Below, piece after piece: positions 22,969 through 35,500 of a DNA stretch of 64,000 nt (positions are counted from its first letter, which is position 1; every line of letters starts with the position of its first letter). The translations under genes and the position numbers were made by a program. The DNA is from Mortierella sp. BCC40632. Its lineage: Eukaryota; Mortierellomycota; Mortierellomycetes; Mortierellales; Mortierellaceae. The notes beneath the pieces are model-generated. The model was not told where the DNA came from and made no database searches. It saw only the letters and a program-made list of their open reading frames with translations. The stretch spans positions 907,501 to 971,500 of the forward strand of contig WAEK01000018.1 in assembly GCA_011634665.1 (NCBI GenBank), in the 5' to 3' direction.

Positions 22969-25069
22969 ATGCGTCTGACTACCACTTTGGTCTCGATCGC
23001 CTCAGCGGTCATCCTCGCTGTCACCACCACCGTCGTGGCCGAGCCCGCCGTTTCTGGATACCTCCTTCTCAACCCCAACGATGGCCCAGCCAAGCTCAAG
23101 GCTCTTGCCGATAACGCCGCCAACATCCCCATCAACCGTATCTTCCTCTCTTTCGCTCGTCCTGGAATGGTCTATGTTCCTGGATCGAACACACTCGAGC
23201 ATGTCGGTCTCAACTACATTAACTCGGGCGATTTCGGTTTTGCTGACTTGAAGACTCAGGTTGCCAAGCTCCAGGCCGGAGGTGTTGAAGTGTTCCTGTC
23301 CGTCGGAGGCTGGAACTACGGATGCTTCCCATATGTGTACACTTACTACTCTGTCGGAGGTTACGGCACATCGACCCCTAATTATTACAAGATTCTCCAG
23401 AACGGAGGTTCGCTCGCAGCTTGCACGGAAGCCAACATGTGGTGCTACACTTGCGAACCCAAGTGGCAGAACACGGTCTTGGCCGATTTCGATATCTTCC
23501 CCGAGCCAACCCACTCCACCACCTGGCAAGAAGCTCAGGCCTACGTCATTAGCAAGGCTGGTGGCCAGACTCCTGTCTTCCATCCTGAAATGTCTCCTGG
23601 TAAGTTCTCTCTTCTATGCCTCGATCTAGAATCTTTATGCTTCTTGAAGTGCATCTAAGCATTGTCTCACACTGTCCCAATTCGTCTTTTATCTCTAGGC
23701 TCTCAATGGACTGATCCCGTTAACGGCAAGACCAACCTCGTCCCCGGTAGCGACTTGTATATTAAGCAGAAGCGTGATCCTTACCAGGATCTTGTCTACC
23801 TCGCCAAGGATCTCGGTCTTGTCGGTGTCGATATCGGTAAGCTATTGCGATATGAAGGAATCTAAATTATCAAAGGGTATGTGTGATACTCTCGGTGGTG
23901 CGACAAGGCAATATTGACAAAAAGTCATTTCTACAATATGATTAGACTACGAGGAGATGTGGCACGCTGATTACTACAAGGTCGGACCCAGCACTGGCCC
24001 ATGGACCAACCACCAGACCGTCTACAAGTACGCAGCTATCATGCGCGATGTCCAGATCAACATCCAGGCCATCAAGCCTTCGCTTAAGCTCGGAACAGCT
24101 GCCTCAGCCGCCGGTGGTCTCTCGACCAACTGGTGGGGTGGAAACCTCAAGAACATCTGGTACCTCTTCTACAAGTGGTATCCCGATGTCTACAACTACA
24201 TCGCTGCTGGTCCCAACTCTGGTGGTGTCAACGTCATGACCTACGATTTGTCCAACAACCAGCAGTACCACGAGTGCCCCGAGCCCGGCATTTGCTCGCT
24301 TTCGCAGCAGGTCAACTACTACATGAAGTCGTATGCTCTTAACAACATGACCGCCACCGTCGGTTATGAGATCGGTATCCCCGCCTACCCCGACAAGGAC
24401 CACGACCCCACTCACCAGTTGCCTTTGATCCAGACTGAGCTTTCAGGCATTCTTGCTGCTCAGGGTTCGAAGGGTGGTTTCTTCTGGGAACTTTACAAGC
24501 CCCCAGGTGCCGCCAGCAACGTTGATGCCACCTCGACTGCTCAGCAGATCTGCAAGGCTGCTCTCGGTGCCAACACTCCCCGTTGCGCTGGTGTCATCCC
24601 CCCAGTCGGCGGTGTCTCTCCTACCTCGACCACTACCAGCCCTGTTGGTACGGTTACTCCAAACCCATGCTCGGTTCCTGCCTGGTCTGCCAGCGCGACC
24701 TACACTACTGGCTCCAAGGTTTCGTACAACGGCCGCATCTACACTGCTCAGTGGTGGTCTCAGAACAACATCCCATCCGCCGGTGCTCCATGGACCGATA
24801 ACGGAACATGCGGCACTTCGACCCTGACCACCACGGTGGTGACTACATCCACAACCACCACAAACGGACCTGAGCCTACCAACGTCTGCTCCGGAGTTTC
24901 GGCTTGGTCGAGCTCGACTCCCTACTCGGGTGGTGCCAAGGTCAGCCACGGTGGATTCATCTACACTGCTCAATGGTGGACCCAGGGCGAGACCCCTGGC
25001 ACTGTCAGCGTCTGGACCAAGGGTGCCGCTTGCACCGCTCCCCTTCGTCGTCGCCTCTACAAGTTCTAA
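22969..25069 (+). CDS. Secreted GH18 chitinase-like glycosidase with two CBM5/12 modules, 630 aa
   Basis: Exons 22969-23599, 23699-23836, 23946-25069. Signal peptide: MRLTTTLVSIASAVILAVTT, cleavage near residue 24. The GH18 barrel has LSVGGW (SxGG motif, near residue 110) and GVDIDYEE, formed across intron 2, with Glu259 as the expected acid/base. The first Asp of the DxxDxDxE signature is Val (LVGVDIDYE). Later barrel motifs include NVMTYDL and GGFFWELYK. After a Thr/Ser/Pro linker come two ~50 aa modules (about 495-545 and 568-620), each with a conserved SYNGRIYTAQWW or SHGGFIYTAQWW core, as in CBM5/12 chitin-binding domains. Codon use is strongly C-ending, unlike most neighbours, suggesting high expression. 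Probable role: chitin remodelling or degradation in wall or surroundings. Confidence 0.92.
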
Positions 25070-25263
25070 ATGTGTGATAAAGACCAATGTAAAGAGCAAG
25101 GAGCAGAAGAAAATGGTGATATGTATTACAGATGGCCATCAAGCTGAGCTTGTGCCTAGAGTGACCCTGGCTGTGCCATGGAGTCAATAGATGCAGATAT
25201 AAAAAAAATAAAAAGAAAATTACGGAAACTATGGAAAAATTAAAACTCTCCCCCCTCATGACC

Positions 25264-26661
25264 TTATTTTGAACCAAGACCCATTGCAGGCACAACAGTG
25301 GTCATGCGAATCACTCCCAAGACTGACTGAAGGGATTCAATCTCGGTCGTCTTTTCATCTCCATAGATAGTGGCTGTGATGTTGGGACTCATCATGAACT
25401 TGGCAAAGAATTTCTCCCGAAACCCTGGATTAGTGGGTTGGAAATGGAACATGGTGTTCAAGGAAGTGGGTCCAGGGGCCAGTTTTAGATCTGGAATAAA
25501 GACATTCCCGATGTACTCGTCCACATTGTCCATCATGGAACTGATCTGGAAACGGACAGGGCCTGCAGAAACGTCAAAGATCGAAGGGTTGTCGATGATG
25601 ATGGTCGCGTTGATGAGAATAGATTCCTTGGTGGCTCCAACGACAGTAATTCTAGAGAGTGCAGGATGAATCTTTGCAAAGTTGACGGCCGTCAAGGGTA
25701 GACTCGTATTCAATGGAACAGTAATATCAAACTGCCCAATAGACGTAACAGCCACTCCGCGTGCACTTCCAGAGAGATCCACGACAATCGTGTCTTGTTG
25801 AGTAAAGTCGGTGAGGAACCGTCGAAAGGTTTCGTGCGCGTTGGCACGGATCGGCATTGGTGAGGCAGGTACTGTAAAGATGATCTTGTTCTGTGTCAGA
25901 TCCGACGTGGCCCTGTTCCAGACAGCAGAAGTAACATCCGCAATGGGATTTCCCTGGTATCCGACCGTTAACATTGTGTTGGAGATGTCTGTAATGTTCA
26001 GGGATAAGTTGAATGGGATCTTGAAAGTAGCTCCAATGGCCGTGGACGAGATGGTAGGCGCCCATGGGGATTGAGATGTCAGAGCGAGCGCAAGATCCTT
26101 GATATAAATGTCGTCGATCACATCCAAAGGTTCTGGTGGCAAGAGTGGGATCGAGATCTTGGATGTGACGATGGCGGCCGTCATCCATGAGACCTCGTTG
26201 ACGCCGTCGGGAAATACTGAGACACCTTGACCGTAGGCAAGAGTGGGGATGTTAAGAAGGTAATTGGTGACCATTTTCGAGAGCTCTTGGATTGCCACAG
26301 GATCTGTCTGTTTTCGGATCACTCCTTCCAAAGTCAGTACCATGGGTTGTCGACCCCTCACCACCACGTTCTTGGCTACAATTTGACCAAGTTGAGCTGT
26401 CTCAAGACTCATAGCAATAGTCAACGTGCCAAGAGTCATTCCGATAGGTGACGGGTTATCAATGGAAGCTTTGATTGACACAAGAGCCCCTACTCCATTG
26501 GGTGCATCCCCTGGGATATCGAATGCCAGTACTTTCAGTCCAGAAAAGTTGTTCAATCCTGCGTTTAAAGGTTAGTAAAGTGGAGATGAACAATTGTCAG
26601 TCTCGTCTGTCTGTCTGTGTACATGTGTGTCTGTGTGTGTCTGTGTGTGTCTGTGTGTTAT

Positions 26662-26699
<38 letters not shown>

Positions 26700-27795
26700 G
26701 CGCGACTGTACCTCTCAAAGGCATCGACTTGTCCATATTCAGGTTTTTGATCGTTCTTCCGAGGACTACCACATCTACCTTGGAAGTAACTCTCCACCTG
26801 AACGAGTCAGTTGCAATCTGCGGCGAGGGTGAGAGAGAGAGAAAGTTGTACACAAAGAAAAGAAGAGCATTCGATTAAGAGTAAGCTCTGAATGCAGCAA
26901 CTCCGGTCATTCCACCGAAGGTGTGTAAATATAAAAACAGACAAACAGTTGGGCGTTCCAACAAACAACCCTTTAGTGGATTGTGGAGGGAACTTTTTTT
27001 TTCTTTTTTTTTTCTTTTAGTTACCATGACTTTGGCAAACTCGGAAAAGAGGGCTGGATCTTCAATTTCAAAGATGGTCGTCTCACGAAATCGGGCTTTT
27101 TCTCCCGACTTTTTCTCGACAGTACCCAAGGTCATTTGCCCAACCTTCCTTGACACGGGTGGTGACCCATTGGGCTCCGTAACCCAAAAGAACTGAACGG
27201 GCTCAAGGAACGTCACAGTCGCAGCGAAAAGACTCGGGATTCCCAGGATGGCAGCGTCAACGGCCACCTCGAGTTGTCGTTCCTGAGGATTGATCATGTT
27301 CATCTCAGTGATTTCCATCGAGCTAGAGTCCATCATGGACTGAGCAATCTTTGGCACTAACACGATCAGGAACACAGGGATAAACACGGCCAGGAACAGA
27401 ACCGTTGAGATGGAACAGATCCACCAGAACCGTCGTCGACGATAGAAAGGTATCCGCTCTGGTCTAGACTCTGCATCCTCCTCATATGAATCCATGTCCT
27501 CAGCTCCAAGGTGCTTTGAGTCTCTCTTTTCTTGCTTCTGTGAGAGCTCAAGAGAATGGCTAAGGCTTCCCTTTCCAGAGGTGTGTGAGGACTGTGGTCG
27601 CTCTGACTTGACATGATAACTGGTGGTGGAATGAAGAGATACTGGGGTCAAAGGGGACGTGGAGGAGGGGACAGGGACAAGTGAAGACCGTGCTTCGACA
27701 GTGCGAGGTTTGTCTGTCTGGTCTTGATACTCTGTCTCCTCAGAAGGATATGGCATAGATCTGTCGTTGGCATCGAAAGGCTTTGATGGTGTCAT
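25264..27795 (-). CDS. DUF3712/LEA2-like membrane protein (Tag1-type), 723 aa, three exons
   Basis: Exons on the complement: 27025-27795, 26712-26817, 25264-26558. The Ser/Pro-rich cytosolic N-terminus (about 120 aa) ends in a basic RRRRFWW, followed by one transmembrane helix (ISTVLFLAVFIPVFLIVLVP, near residues 130-150). The rest is a large extracytosolic region built of repeated LEA2/DUF3712-like beta domains: blocks such as VSIKASIDNPSPIG, ATIIIDNPSIFD and GNPIADV show the 'NP' turns typical of this fold. The yeast protein Tag1 of this family sits in the vacuole membrane and helps end autophagy; that role here is inference. Intron 2 holds a (TGTC)n/poly-A block. It is convergent with the chitinase (195 bp between stops). 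Confidence 0.82.
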
Positions 27796-28780
27796 GGCGG
27801 GTGGTGTTTCGACAGGAGAGGAGGACAGAAGGAGGGGGAAAGGAGAGATGCAGGACCGAAGCGGTGGAGATGAATCCAGATATATGCGAGAGAAGCTCAG
27901 TGCTGACGATGAAGATGCATTGGAAGAAGAAGAGGACTAGAGAGGGAGGGAGAGTGAGGAGGAGGAAGAGAAAGAAAGGGAGAGGGGAAGGGAGAGAGTA
28001 AAGAAAAGAAGTGGGTAGGGGAGGAAGATGCTTTTCTATCTTTGCTCACCGATTTCATATTCGCCGCACAGTGGTTATGCTAAGCGCTGCACGATCAATG
28101 TCCTTTCCTCCCTTGTCCTGTCACCAATTTTCGCATGCTTACCCACGGGCGCCCACCTCCTCTATTTTGTGTGCGTGGGACATAACAAAGACAAGGTCTG
28201 GTTGTGAGCCAACACCCAGGCTCCAGAGCAGACTGTATCCAAAAGTCAGCAAAAAGAGCAGGCGGTGTCATACGATGTTTACCCCTGGACAGCCATAGAG
28301 TGTTTTTTAAAAACTCAAAGGTCCGAGGTGCATTCAGAAAGAAAGTAGAGTGGTCGCAAGTATCGGAGAAGATATCCAGGTATCATGTCTGGAAAAGTAC
28401 GTTCTCACTATCCTTGGTATCTGGATGCATCCTCTCCACATGAAATGCTAAGGTGCGGACCTCAAAATGAGCCCGTTGCATTCAATGCACGAGTGATGTC
28501 TATCTTCACTCTTACTGCGCCTGTGCACAAGGAGAACCTATCGTGCAAGAGTAGACTTGAAGGAGGTCGTCCTCGTGTCTTTTGCTCCAAGTATCATATG
28601 AATGGACGACATATTCAGATCATTATGCATTTCCCCCATGTCAACTTTTGCTATAAAAATTAAAAAAAAAAAATGGATGGGCCTGGGTCCAGCCAAATGC
28701 CGTCTCTAAAATATGGTATAGGAAAATGCTGTATATACACTTGCTCATTATCTTGGGTAAACTAAGGCTGCCACTGCGCA
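27796..28780. other. Intergenic region between the DUF3712 gene and the HSPA12-like gene
   Basis: GA-rich block at 27940-28010, near the DUF3712 gene start. A 92-codon ATG ORF on + (28385-28663) has an ordinary residue mix but no recognisable feature and is not called. A-run near 28661-28673. Confidence 0.45.
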
Positions 28781-30321
28781 TTACAGGAAAACCTTGGCAT
28801 GGCGTGCGGCACTTTTCAATCCGTAGATCACAGCACCACGAGCAACAGCCAACTCTGCTCGTTGAACCATTACAACTTTTCGGATGGTTGAGGTGCCTGC
28901 AGACTTGCTGCTAGCCTTTGTGGATGATGATAGCGAAGAGGACCGTGGGGGTTCTGATAACTCGGAAGATTCACCGGTCAACACTCGGAGGCTGTCAAGT
29001 AGATGCTTGTTGGATCCATAGCCGCCTACCAGGAAGAGGCCTGCACACGCAGGGTGTCCTTCACACTGCTCATTGATCAGCGCTTTGATCATCTCCGTTA
29101 CTGGGTCGAAGACATGTTCGCACAACTCCTCGCCTGTTAGTGCCATGAAACCGTCCTCGAGCCACTCAGGTGTCTCACCCAATTCGTGGATGTCTAAACC
29201 ACTTGGGATTGCAATATGCTTGATTTCTTCTCTCGAATTGGAATCAAATTGAGCCTTAATCTCCTCAAATCCTTCCAACAAAAGTTCAAGGGCCTTTTGA
29301 CGCTGTGGTTTGGCATCCATGTCGATCCCATAGAGCTTTCCTAGAACTAATTCTTTGAATTTTCTGTCCAGAATGACAGACCCGCAGTTCTCAGCATGAG
29401 AGCTAGAGACACGAACAAATTGGCGGACTCCTAGTGCATCATCTACCCTGAAGACAGTTGCATGGGTTGTCAGACCACCTGCATCACAGACCATAAAGAT
29501 GTCGCCATCTTTGAGCGACTCAAACTCTTCACAGTGCTCGCGGCAATAGGTCGCTGCAGCTTCGGCCTCTGTGATCACAGTCATATTTGGAGCTGGGGTT
29601 TGTAGGATGATTCCTGCCTCTACATAACACCGAAGGACCAGCTCGCGAGTTGGTAGTGTCCATGACTGGGGTACTGTAATGCAGTAGTGAATCGGGACAG
29701 ATGAAGACGTAACTGCCTGGCTTTTGTTGATCTCGTCAACCAAGTGTAGATGTAGGCTCCGTAGGTACTGAGTGAAGACATCTGTCACGTGTAATCCATG
29801 TTCCAACTTGCCCCTCGCTCCTTGATCAAAGAGTTGTAGTTTGTAATCGGTAACAAGGATACTATCCTTTCTGGATCGCTTGTGCGCTGCAATAGCGGAA
29901 GATCCCCAGTCTACGAATGACCTGCCTTCGGTCACCTTGTACATGCTCACGGTAGGTACCTTCGAGTACGCGCTCAAATGTTTTGGCCTAATTGACAAAG
30001 GGTTTGAGGAGAGGGGGAGAGCCAATCAACACCGGATGAGAAAAAACAGGGCCTGGGTCGAGCCTTACTATAACAAACTTTTTGTAACTCGAGATTCAGA
30101 TAACTCTGACCGTTTGGTCATGAATTACTCTCCTTCTTCCTTCCCCTATCCCACTTTCTCAGAATACAATACCATTTAACAAAATCAATCATCTCTCCAT
30201 CACCCTGGTGGGCATACGACACACCTGTGAAGGTGTTGCCAAAGTCGATACCAACCACGATGCCTGTTTGCTTGGGTGATCTTTTCCTTGCCTCAGCACG
30301 TTGTCGTCCATCCCTTGCCAT
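28781..30321 (-). CDS. HSPA12-like / actin-fold ATPase (divergent Hsp70), about 451 aa, two exons
   Basis: Exons on the complement: 30173-30321 and 28781-29987, joined as DFVKW-PKHLSAYSKVPTVSMY. Phosphate-1 loop GIDFGNTFTGVSY (Asp26-Gly33), phosphate-2 block VCDAGGLTTHATVF and adenosine motif LFLVGGYGSNKHL are all present, so ATP binding is likely. There is no Hsp70 peptide-binding domain; it ends with ELAVARGAVIYGL and a short tail, as in fungal HSPA12-type proteins. The start is uncertain: ATG at 30321 is the first in-frame ATG, but the frame stays open upstream to a good acceptor (CCCTGCAG at about 30430) behind a T-run on this strand, so a further 5' exon may exist. Client and role unknown. 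Confidence 0.8.
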
Positions 30322-30508
30322 GGCTGCGTCAGCATCTGAGCGGTCGAAGACCCGACCATCTTTGGTAACGTCGATATCATCGCCCCAAAAGTCCGAAAGT
30401 AAACTATTTATCTTTTGCTTGGACTGCAGGGAAAAAAAAAAAAAAAAAAAAGAAGACAGGGGAAGGGTCAGGGGAAGGGGGGGGCGAACAAAAGGGTTAG
30501 TCAAACTT

Positions 30509-31400
30509 TCACAAAGATAATAAATCGCAATGCGCTCTCCGAGGATGAGAGCTTGCCTGAATTCGGGGAACTGGCCGTTCCATCAAGAGCTTTGTCCTCA
30601 TTGGATTTTTGATAATGCTGGGAGGTCCCGCAGCTAAACAGTTTGACATTGATGAAGGAGAGCACAAGAGATCAGAACGCTGCGATAGAGTGGTCAAGTG
30701 AAGAGTCAAGGACAAGACAAGCCAGGACAACACAGCATAGGACAGAGGAATGAGGATCTGTTTAGGCATCAGAGAAACATCATCCATGCAAGTTATTGCC
30801 TTTTTTCGTCTTACCGATAAACATTGGTCTAATCTTTGTTGTGCTTGCAAGTCGTGATAGCCCCGGACTCGAAATGACTGTTGCTGGTCCAGCAGGAATG
30901 GCTCCAGGGACTCGCATTACAATTGGAGGTCGTATCACGGTTGGCAAACCAGGTGCTGCTGCCATGGTGGGTGTGCCAATGACAAAGGCTGGTCCCGCTG
31001 CCTGGCCGAGAGATACTCCTGAGGACTGGACCATGATCGGTGGTCGCATTTGGATCTGCTGGAGTTGTGCATGAGACTGAGCGCCCGTGACAGGGACAAA
31101 GGCATGCTGAGGAATGACGGCATGGCCTGCAGAACTAACGGCATGGACCTGTTGGTAATGTTGACGGGGCGTTGTGGCCGAGCGCATCAACATTGGGTTA
31201 ACAACCTGTTGCGGCTGTTGGTGCGGATGGGCGCCAGTGGAGAGTTGCTGCAGCTGGGTTTGGACTTGGTTTAGCATCTGAGGCTGGGTGGGCGCAGATG
31301 GGTAGATGGTGGTCATGGAAGGGAGCCGGGCCACTCCCGCGGGACGGATGGGCTGCTGTTGCTGTTGCTGCTGAGATGTGAGCATTGGTAGGTTTGCCAT
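30509..31400 (-). CDS. Gln/Pro-rich hypothetical protein, about 236 aa, two exons (tentative 3' end)
   Basis: ATG at 31400 opens MANLPMLTSQQQQQQQ. Exon 1 (30815-31400) ends at a strong donor (ATCG|GTAAGA). The most fitting second exon is 30509-30633 (after GTTTAG), giving an end in DLLSL. The protein is disordered, rich in Gln, Pro, Val and Ala (QPQMLNQVQTQLQQL, IMVQSSGVSLGQ, PPIVMRVPGAIPAGP), as in activation-type regions of transcriptional regulators. No folded domain is visible, so no function is claimed. The second exon also overlaps a different open frame (about 30515-30640), so the 3' structure may be wrong. Confidence 0.5.
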
Positions 31401-32593
31401 CCAGTGGAGTCCTCTTGGTCAAGGCTATTGTTGATAATCTCTTTTCTCTCGCTCTCACTTTGTTCCTGAATAGAGAGCGACTGTGGGCTGATGGTTGATG
31501 GCGGCGGGAGAAGAGGAGGGACGCTGTCACGTCAGGGGCGGCTGTTCCTGATCTTGATCCTGGCTTGGGTGGGAATGATTGAGATGAGAGATGGTCGAGG
31601 CGGCGTCCAAATGTCCAGCACGCGGGAATGGGGATGACGGAGAGAAAAGGGAGAGGAAGAAGAAGAAAGAGAGAAAGAGAGAGAGAGAAAGAGAGAGAAA
31701 GAAAAGGAAAAGAAAAGAGAGAGAGCGGATGATGATGATTAAAAGTTCGTAAATGAGCACATGATGGGGCAAGAAGAGACTTCTTCTTCTCAACTCACTC
31801 CACTCGCACCGAAGCAGGGCAGGGGGTGATAACAACAGGGGAGTCAAACGATTATTCTGCTCGGGGGATTAGCGGGCATTCCTTTCACTCGCTATTGCCT
31901 GTCTTTCTCTCTCTCGTCTGCGCCATGCCAAACCACGCTCCCGCGCCGCATTGCTGAGCAGACGAGAATGTGTATGCAGGCAATGATGTGCGGCGTGCAA
32001 TGAGAGGAGGAGACATGGATGTTGGGCGATGCCTTTCCTTCTTTGCTGTATTGTCTGGCTGTCTGTCTGGCTGTTTGTCTGGCTGTCTGTCTCTTTGGAT
32101 GGATATCATGGATGACCACACAAGCCCCTTGAGCATGCCACGCTGCTGTCGCGAGGCTCGCGAGGCTGACTAGGAGGGCTCTTCTTTTGGTTTTCTCGTG
32201 GGATTGGATTGACCTTTCGCTCAGCCTGATTGGATCAGACGAAGCCCGCCGCCCAACACAACGCCCCATCCCTTCCTTCTCTTCTTTTATTCTTTTCCAT
32301 CCTCGTCTGCCTCTCATTCCCCCCACTCGCCATCATTTAGTCTTCCTCCCCACCAGAGCCGGATGGTGTGCTGCCCGTGCTTCTTCGCCCCTGGTAAGCA
32401 CCTCCACTGACAGCCAGCTGAGGCACACATCGCCCGTGCCGCCATGTGCCCGAAATAGCCCCCTGTGCTTGTACTTGACTGTCTTCACGAGCTCACACGC
32501 CTGCTCTCTGTCTTTCTATCCACCGGCCTGGATGTATGCTTGTTCAGCCGAATCATCTCTTTTCACTCCCCCACACCACACACAGCAACCTGC
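31401..32593. other. Divergent intergenic region, simple-sequence rich
   Basis: GA-rich tract at 31655-31725, and (CTGT)n around 32048-32092. Short ORFs here are composition artefacts. It separates the Q/P-rich gene (-) from the LRR gene (+) and probably carries both promoters. Confidence 0.45.
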
Positions 32594-35500
32594 ATGATAG
32601 GCGCCATCCACAAGGAGCCCAGTCCCAACATGACCGCCATCGCCCCGCAGGATGCCATCGAACAGGATGACCCTCTCATGCGTCCAGCCAAGAATGTCAC
32701 CAGCCCCGATGAGAGCTACCCAGAGTCACCAGTGACAGGAGATCATGCCCAGAGCGGTAACAATAGTTTGGACAACGAGAATAGCTCTAATGAACTCAAT
32801 GGAACACCAGAGTCCTTTGATGACCCACTTCATTCCAACAGTATACTCTCTGAAGCCTCATCAAAGCACATGGCGACAGCTGACCAAGGCTTAACTCAGT
32901 CGGAGCAGGAGGAACAGAGTCCCGAAGACACGACTGAGCCTTTGGAAGACATACCTTCAGGTCGTGGGACCTTGGAGGAGCAACCTCAACAGAACGGCCC
33001 ATCACACACAACCGAGGCAAACTCGCCGTCAACAGAGCAACAAGTTCAACCTCAGGCTGGGGAACAACCTCAGTCAACATGTAAGTGTGAGCTGCATGGG
33101 TCAAAACTGAAGGAGTCCAGTCCTCTTTTCTACAGAACCAGAAAAACTAACTGAATTTCTTTTCTGGACAGTGGGGACGGTAGTAAAGCCAAAGCTAAAG
33201 AGACCGCCACTACGACCAATTGACATGAATGGGGTGCCAAAAAGGTCCATCCTAAAGACAGAGAGTGCGTACCCTTTCATGGAGCCACCGACCAGGAATC
33301 CACTCTTTAAATCCCAGTGGCTCCAGAGCACTGTCAGCAAACTGGCTGTCATGAGTGGACCAGCGCCCCCAACTGCCTACACAGCTAACCAGCCTTCCAT
33401 GTTCCGCAAGCTTGTCAGCCAGGCTACGGCAGCAGCAGCAGCAACAGGCAACCACCAGATTCCCTATGCATCTCCTTCATCGCATCCTGCTCGACAGACT
33501 CCCGGTCAAAGACCAAGACCACCCAACTTTTCTGGTGATCGGCCACTCTCACTGCTCGAGAGTGATAGCGGCTCGAGCTCATCATCGCTCTTGTCTGACA
33601 AGAGCCTTAAACGCGTCCGATTTTCAGTCGGGCAACTAACAACAGAGCATGTTTTCCATCATGACGATGCATACGAGTCAGCAGAGGAGTCAGAGGCACC
33701 GCGACCTGTTCAAATCACCACTTCTGTTGTTTCTCAGTCTACCAAGAGGCTCCTTACGACATCTGAGGGCGTGGTTGTGGATGATAACATCTACACTGCC
33801 AAAGAGATCCAGCACTATTATCTTGTTGCGTGTGGCAATCGCGAGGAGCCGCCAATTGAACACCTAGTGAAGGATATGAAGGTACGTTTTTACATACACT
33901 CGAGAAGGCCCTTGGACACATGCTCTTCACCACTTTCACATGAGCCTGAGGAGGTAGTAATCTGTCTTTTTTCTGTTTTCCTCTCTCGTCTACTAGACTG
34001 CTGCTAGTCGACCTCTGAATCCGCTCCTAACAACAATCGACCTTACTGGTGAGTGGGTTATTTCCGGACATTCGAGACGGTGCTCTCGTTTACTTTATTC
34101 TGGAGAAACAATGCAACGGAATACTAAATTTATTTCGTATTTCCATGGTTACAGGTGAACCCTTACCCCGCAAGACGCTGGAGCCCATTGCCGACGTCCT
34201 CACTCTCGAGTTTGGACTGACGCATCTTATACTAGACGATTGTGGACTAGAAGATGATGTATGTGGGGCGCATACCTTTCTCCTTGGATGTCGATGGTTT
34301 TGGTGCTGTTTGAAAAAGGACAAAAGCAACCATATCGGGGCTAACATTACACTACCCTTATTTTCTATTTATTTCCTACACATAGACCTTAAAGATGCTC
34401 CTGTACAGTCTGCTGTTGACAGACACATTGACAACACTCAGTCTACAGGACAACAGACGGATCAAGTCTACAGGAGTCAAATATATCTCTGTTTTTGTAA
34501 AAAAGGTAAGGAAGCCAATCGGACGACAATCAGGTGAGATAGACTATGGGGCTCTTATGATATTGTGGCGAGCTTATTCTTTTCTCGATTATTTGTTCAA
34601 CTGTATAGACCAAATCCCTCAAGAATCTTAACATATCTGGTATCCCAATGGATAAGAAAGCAACCGAGTTCTTGTCCCACGCCCTCAAAATTGGCCGCTA
34701 TGGATTTGGATCCAGAGTGGAGGATCTCCGGATGGACAGGTGCGGCTTGCGTGGAAACATGCTGGAAGTCATAGGTAAGTAGGATTGTTCCCTGGAACAC
34801 TCGTTGCTGAGAAGAAAGAAAAAAGTGTCCTTGTTCTAATGGTCTTTGATACGGTAATCATGATAGCCCCTTCAATCAGAGAATCCAACTTGCGTCATCT
34901 GTCTATCCGGTCAAACAGAATCGGTTCAACAGGAGGAGTATGGGTTGGAGTTATGATGCGTGATTACGATGACCAGCCAAACAAAGCAATCCCCATCAAT
35001 AACGAAGAACAAGGATTCCGCCGAGTTTTCCCAGGAATTGCCAACCCAGAGCTTCTAAAGCGTATTCGTGGAATAGAGTCGCTGGATGTATCCAACAACG
35101 ATTTGAGAGTATGTATTGTGGCGATGTAATATCAATCGCTCGGTGGTCTGTGTTCTGTTTAAAGTGGTCCAGTGACTCATTTCACGATGTGTTTTTCTAA
35201 CTCTCCATTATAGCAAGGATCGGATTACATTGCTCAAACTCTTCGTCGTAATATGTCGCTTAAGACGCTTGTACTGGCGAACAATAACCTTGACCCTGCC
35301 CGTTTAGTGGTGCTAGCAGATGCTCTGGTAAGTTTTCGTGCTGTTGAGTGTCACATACTCATACCTCTTTACCCTTTATAACTGACCAAACCTGCGACCC
35401 TCTCATGATTTAGAAACTCAATATTGGTCTAGAGACTCTGGACCTCACTGGAAATCGAGTCAGTGGGCCTGTGATAACCGGTATAAACGCGCTGACCTCA

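Noticed and set aside
28385..28663. 92-codon ATG ORF upstream of the HSPA12-like gene
   Set aside because: No recognisable domain, no CT-rich leader like its neighbours, and ends in an A-run; length is within chance expectation.
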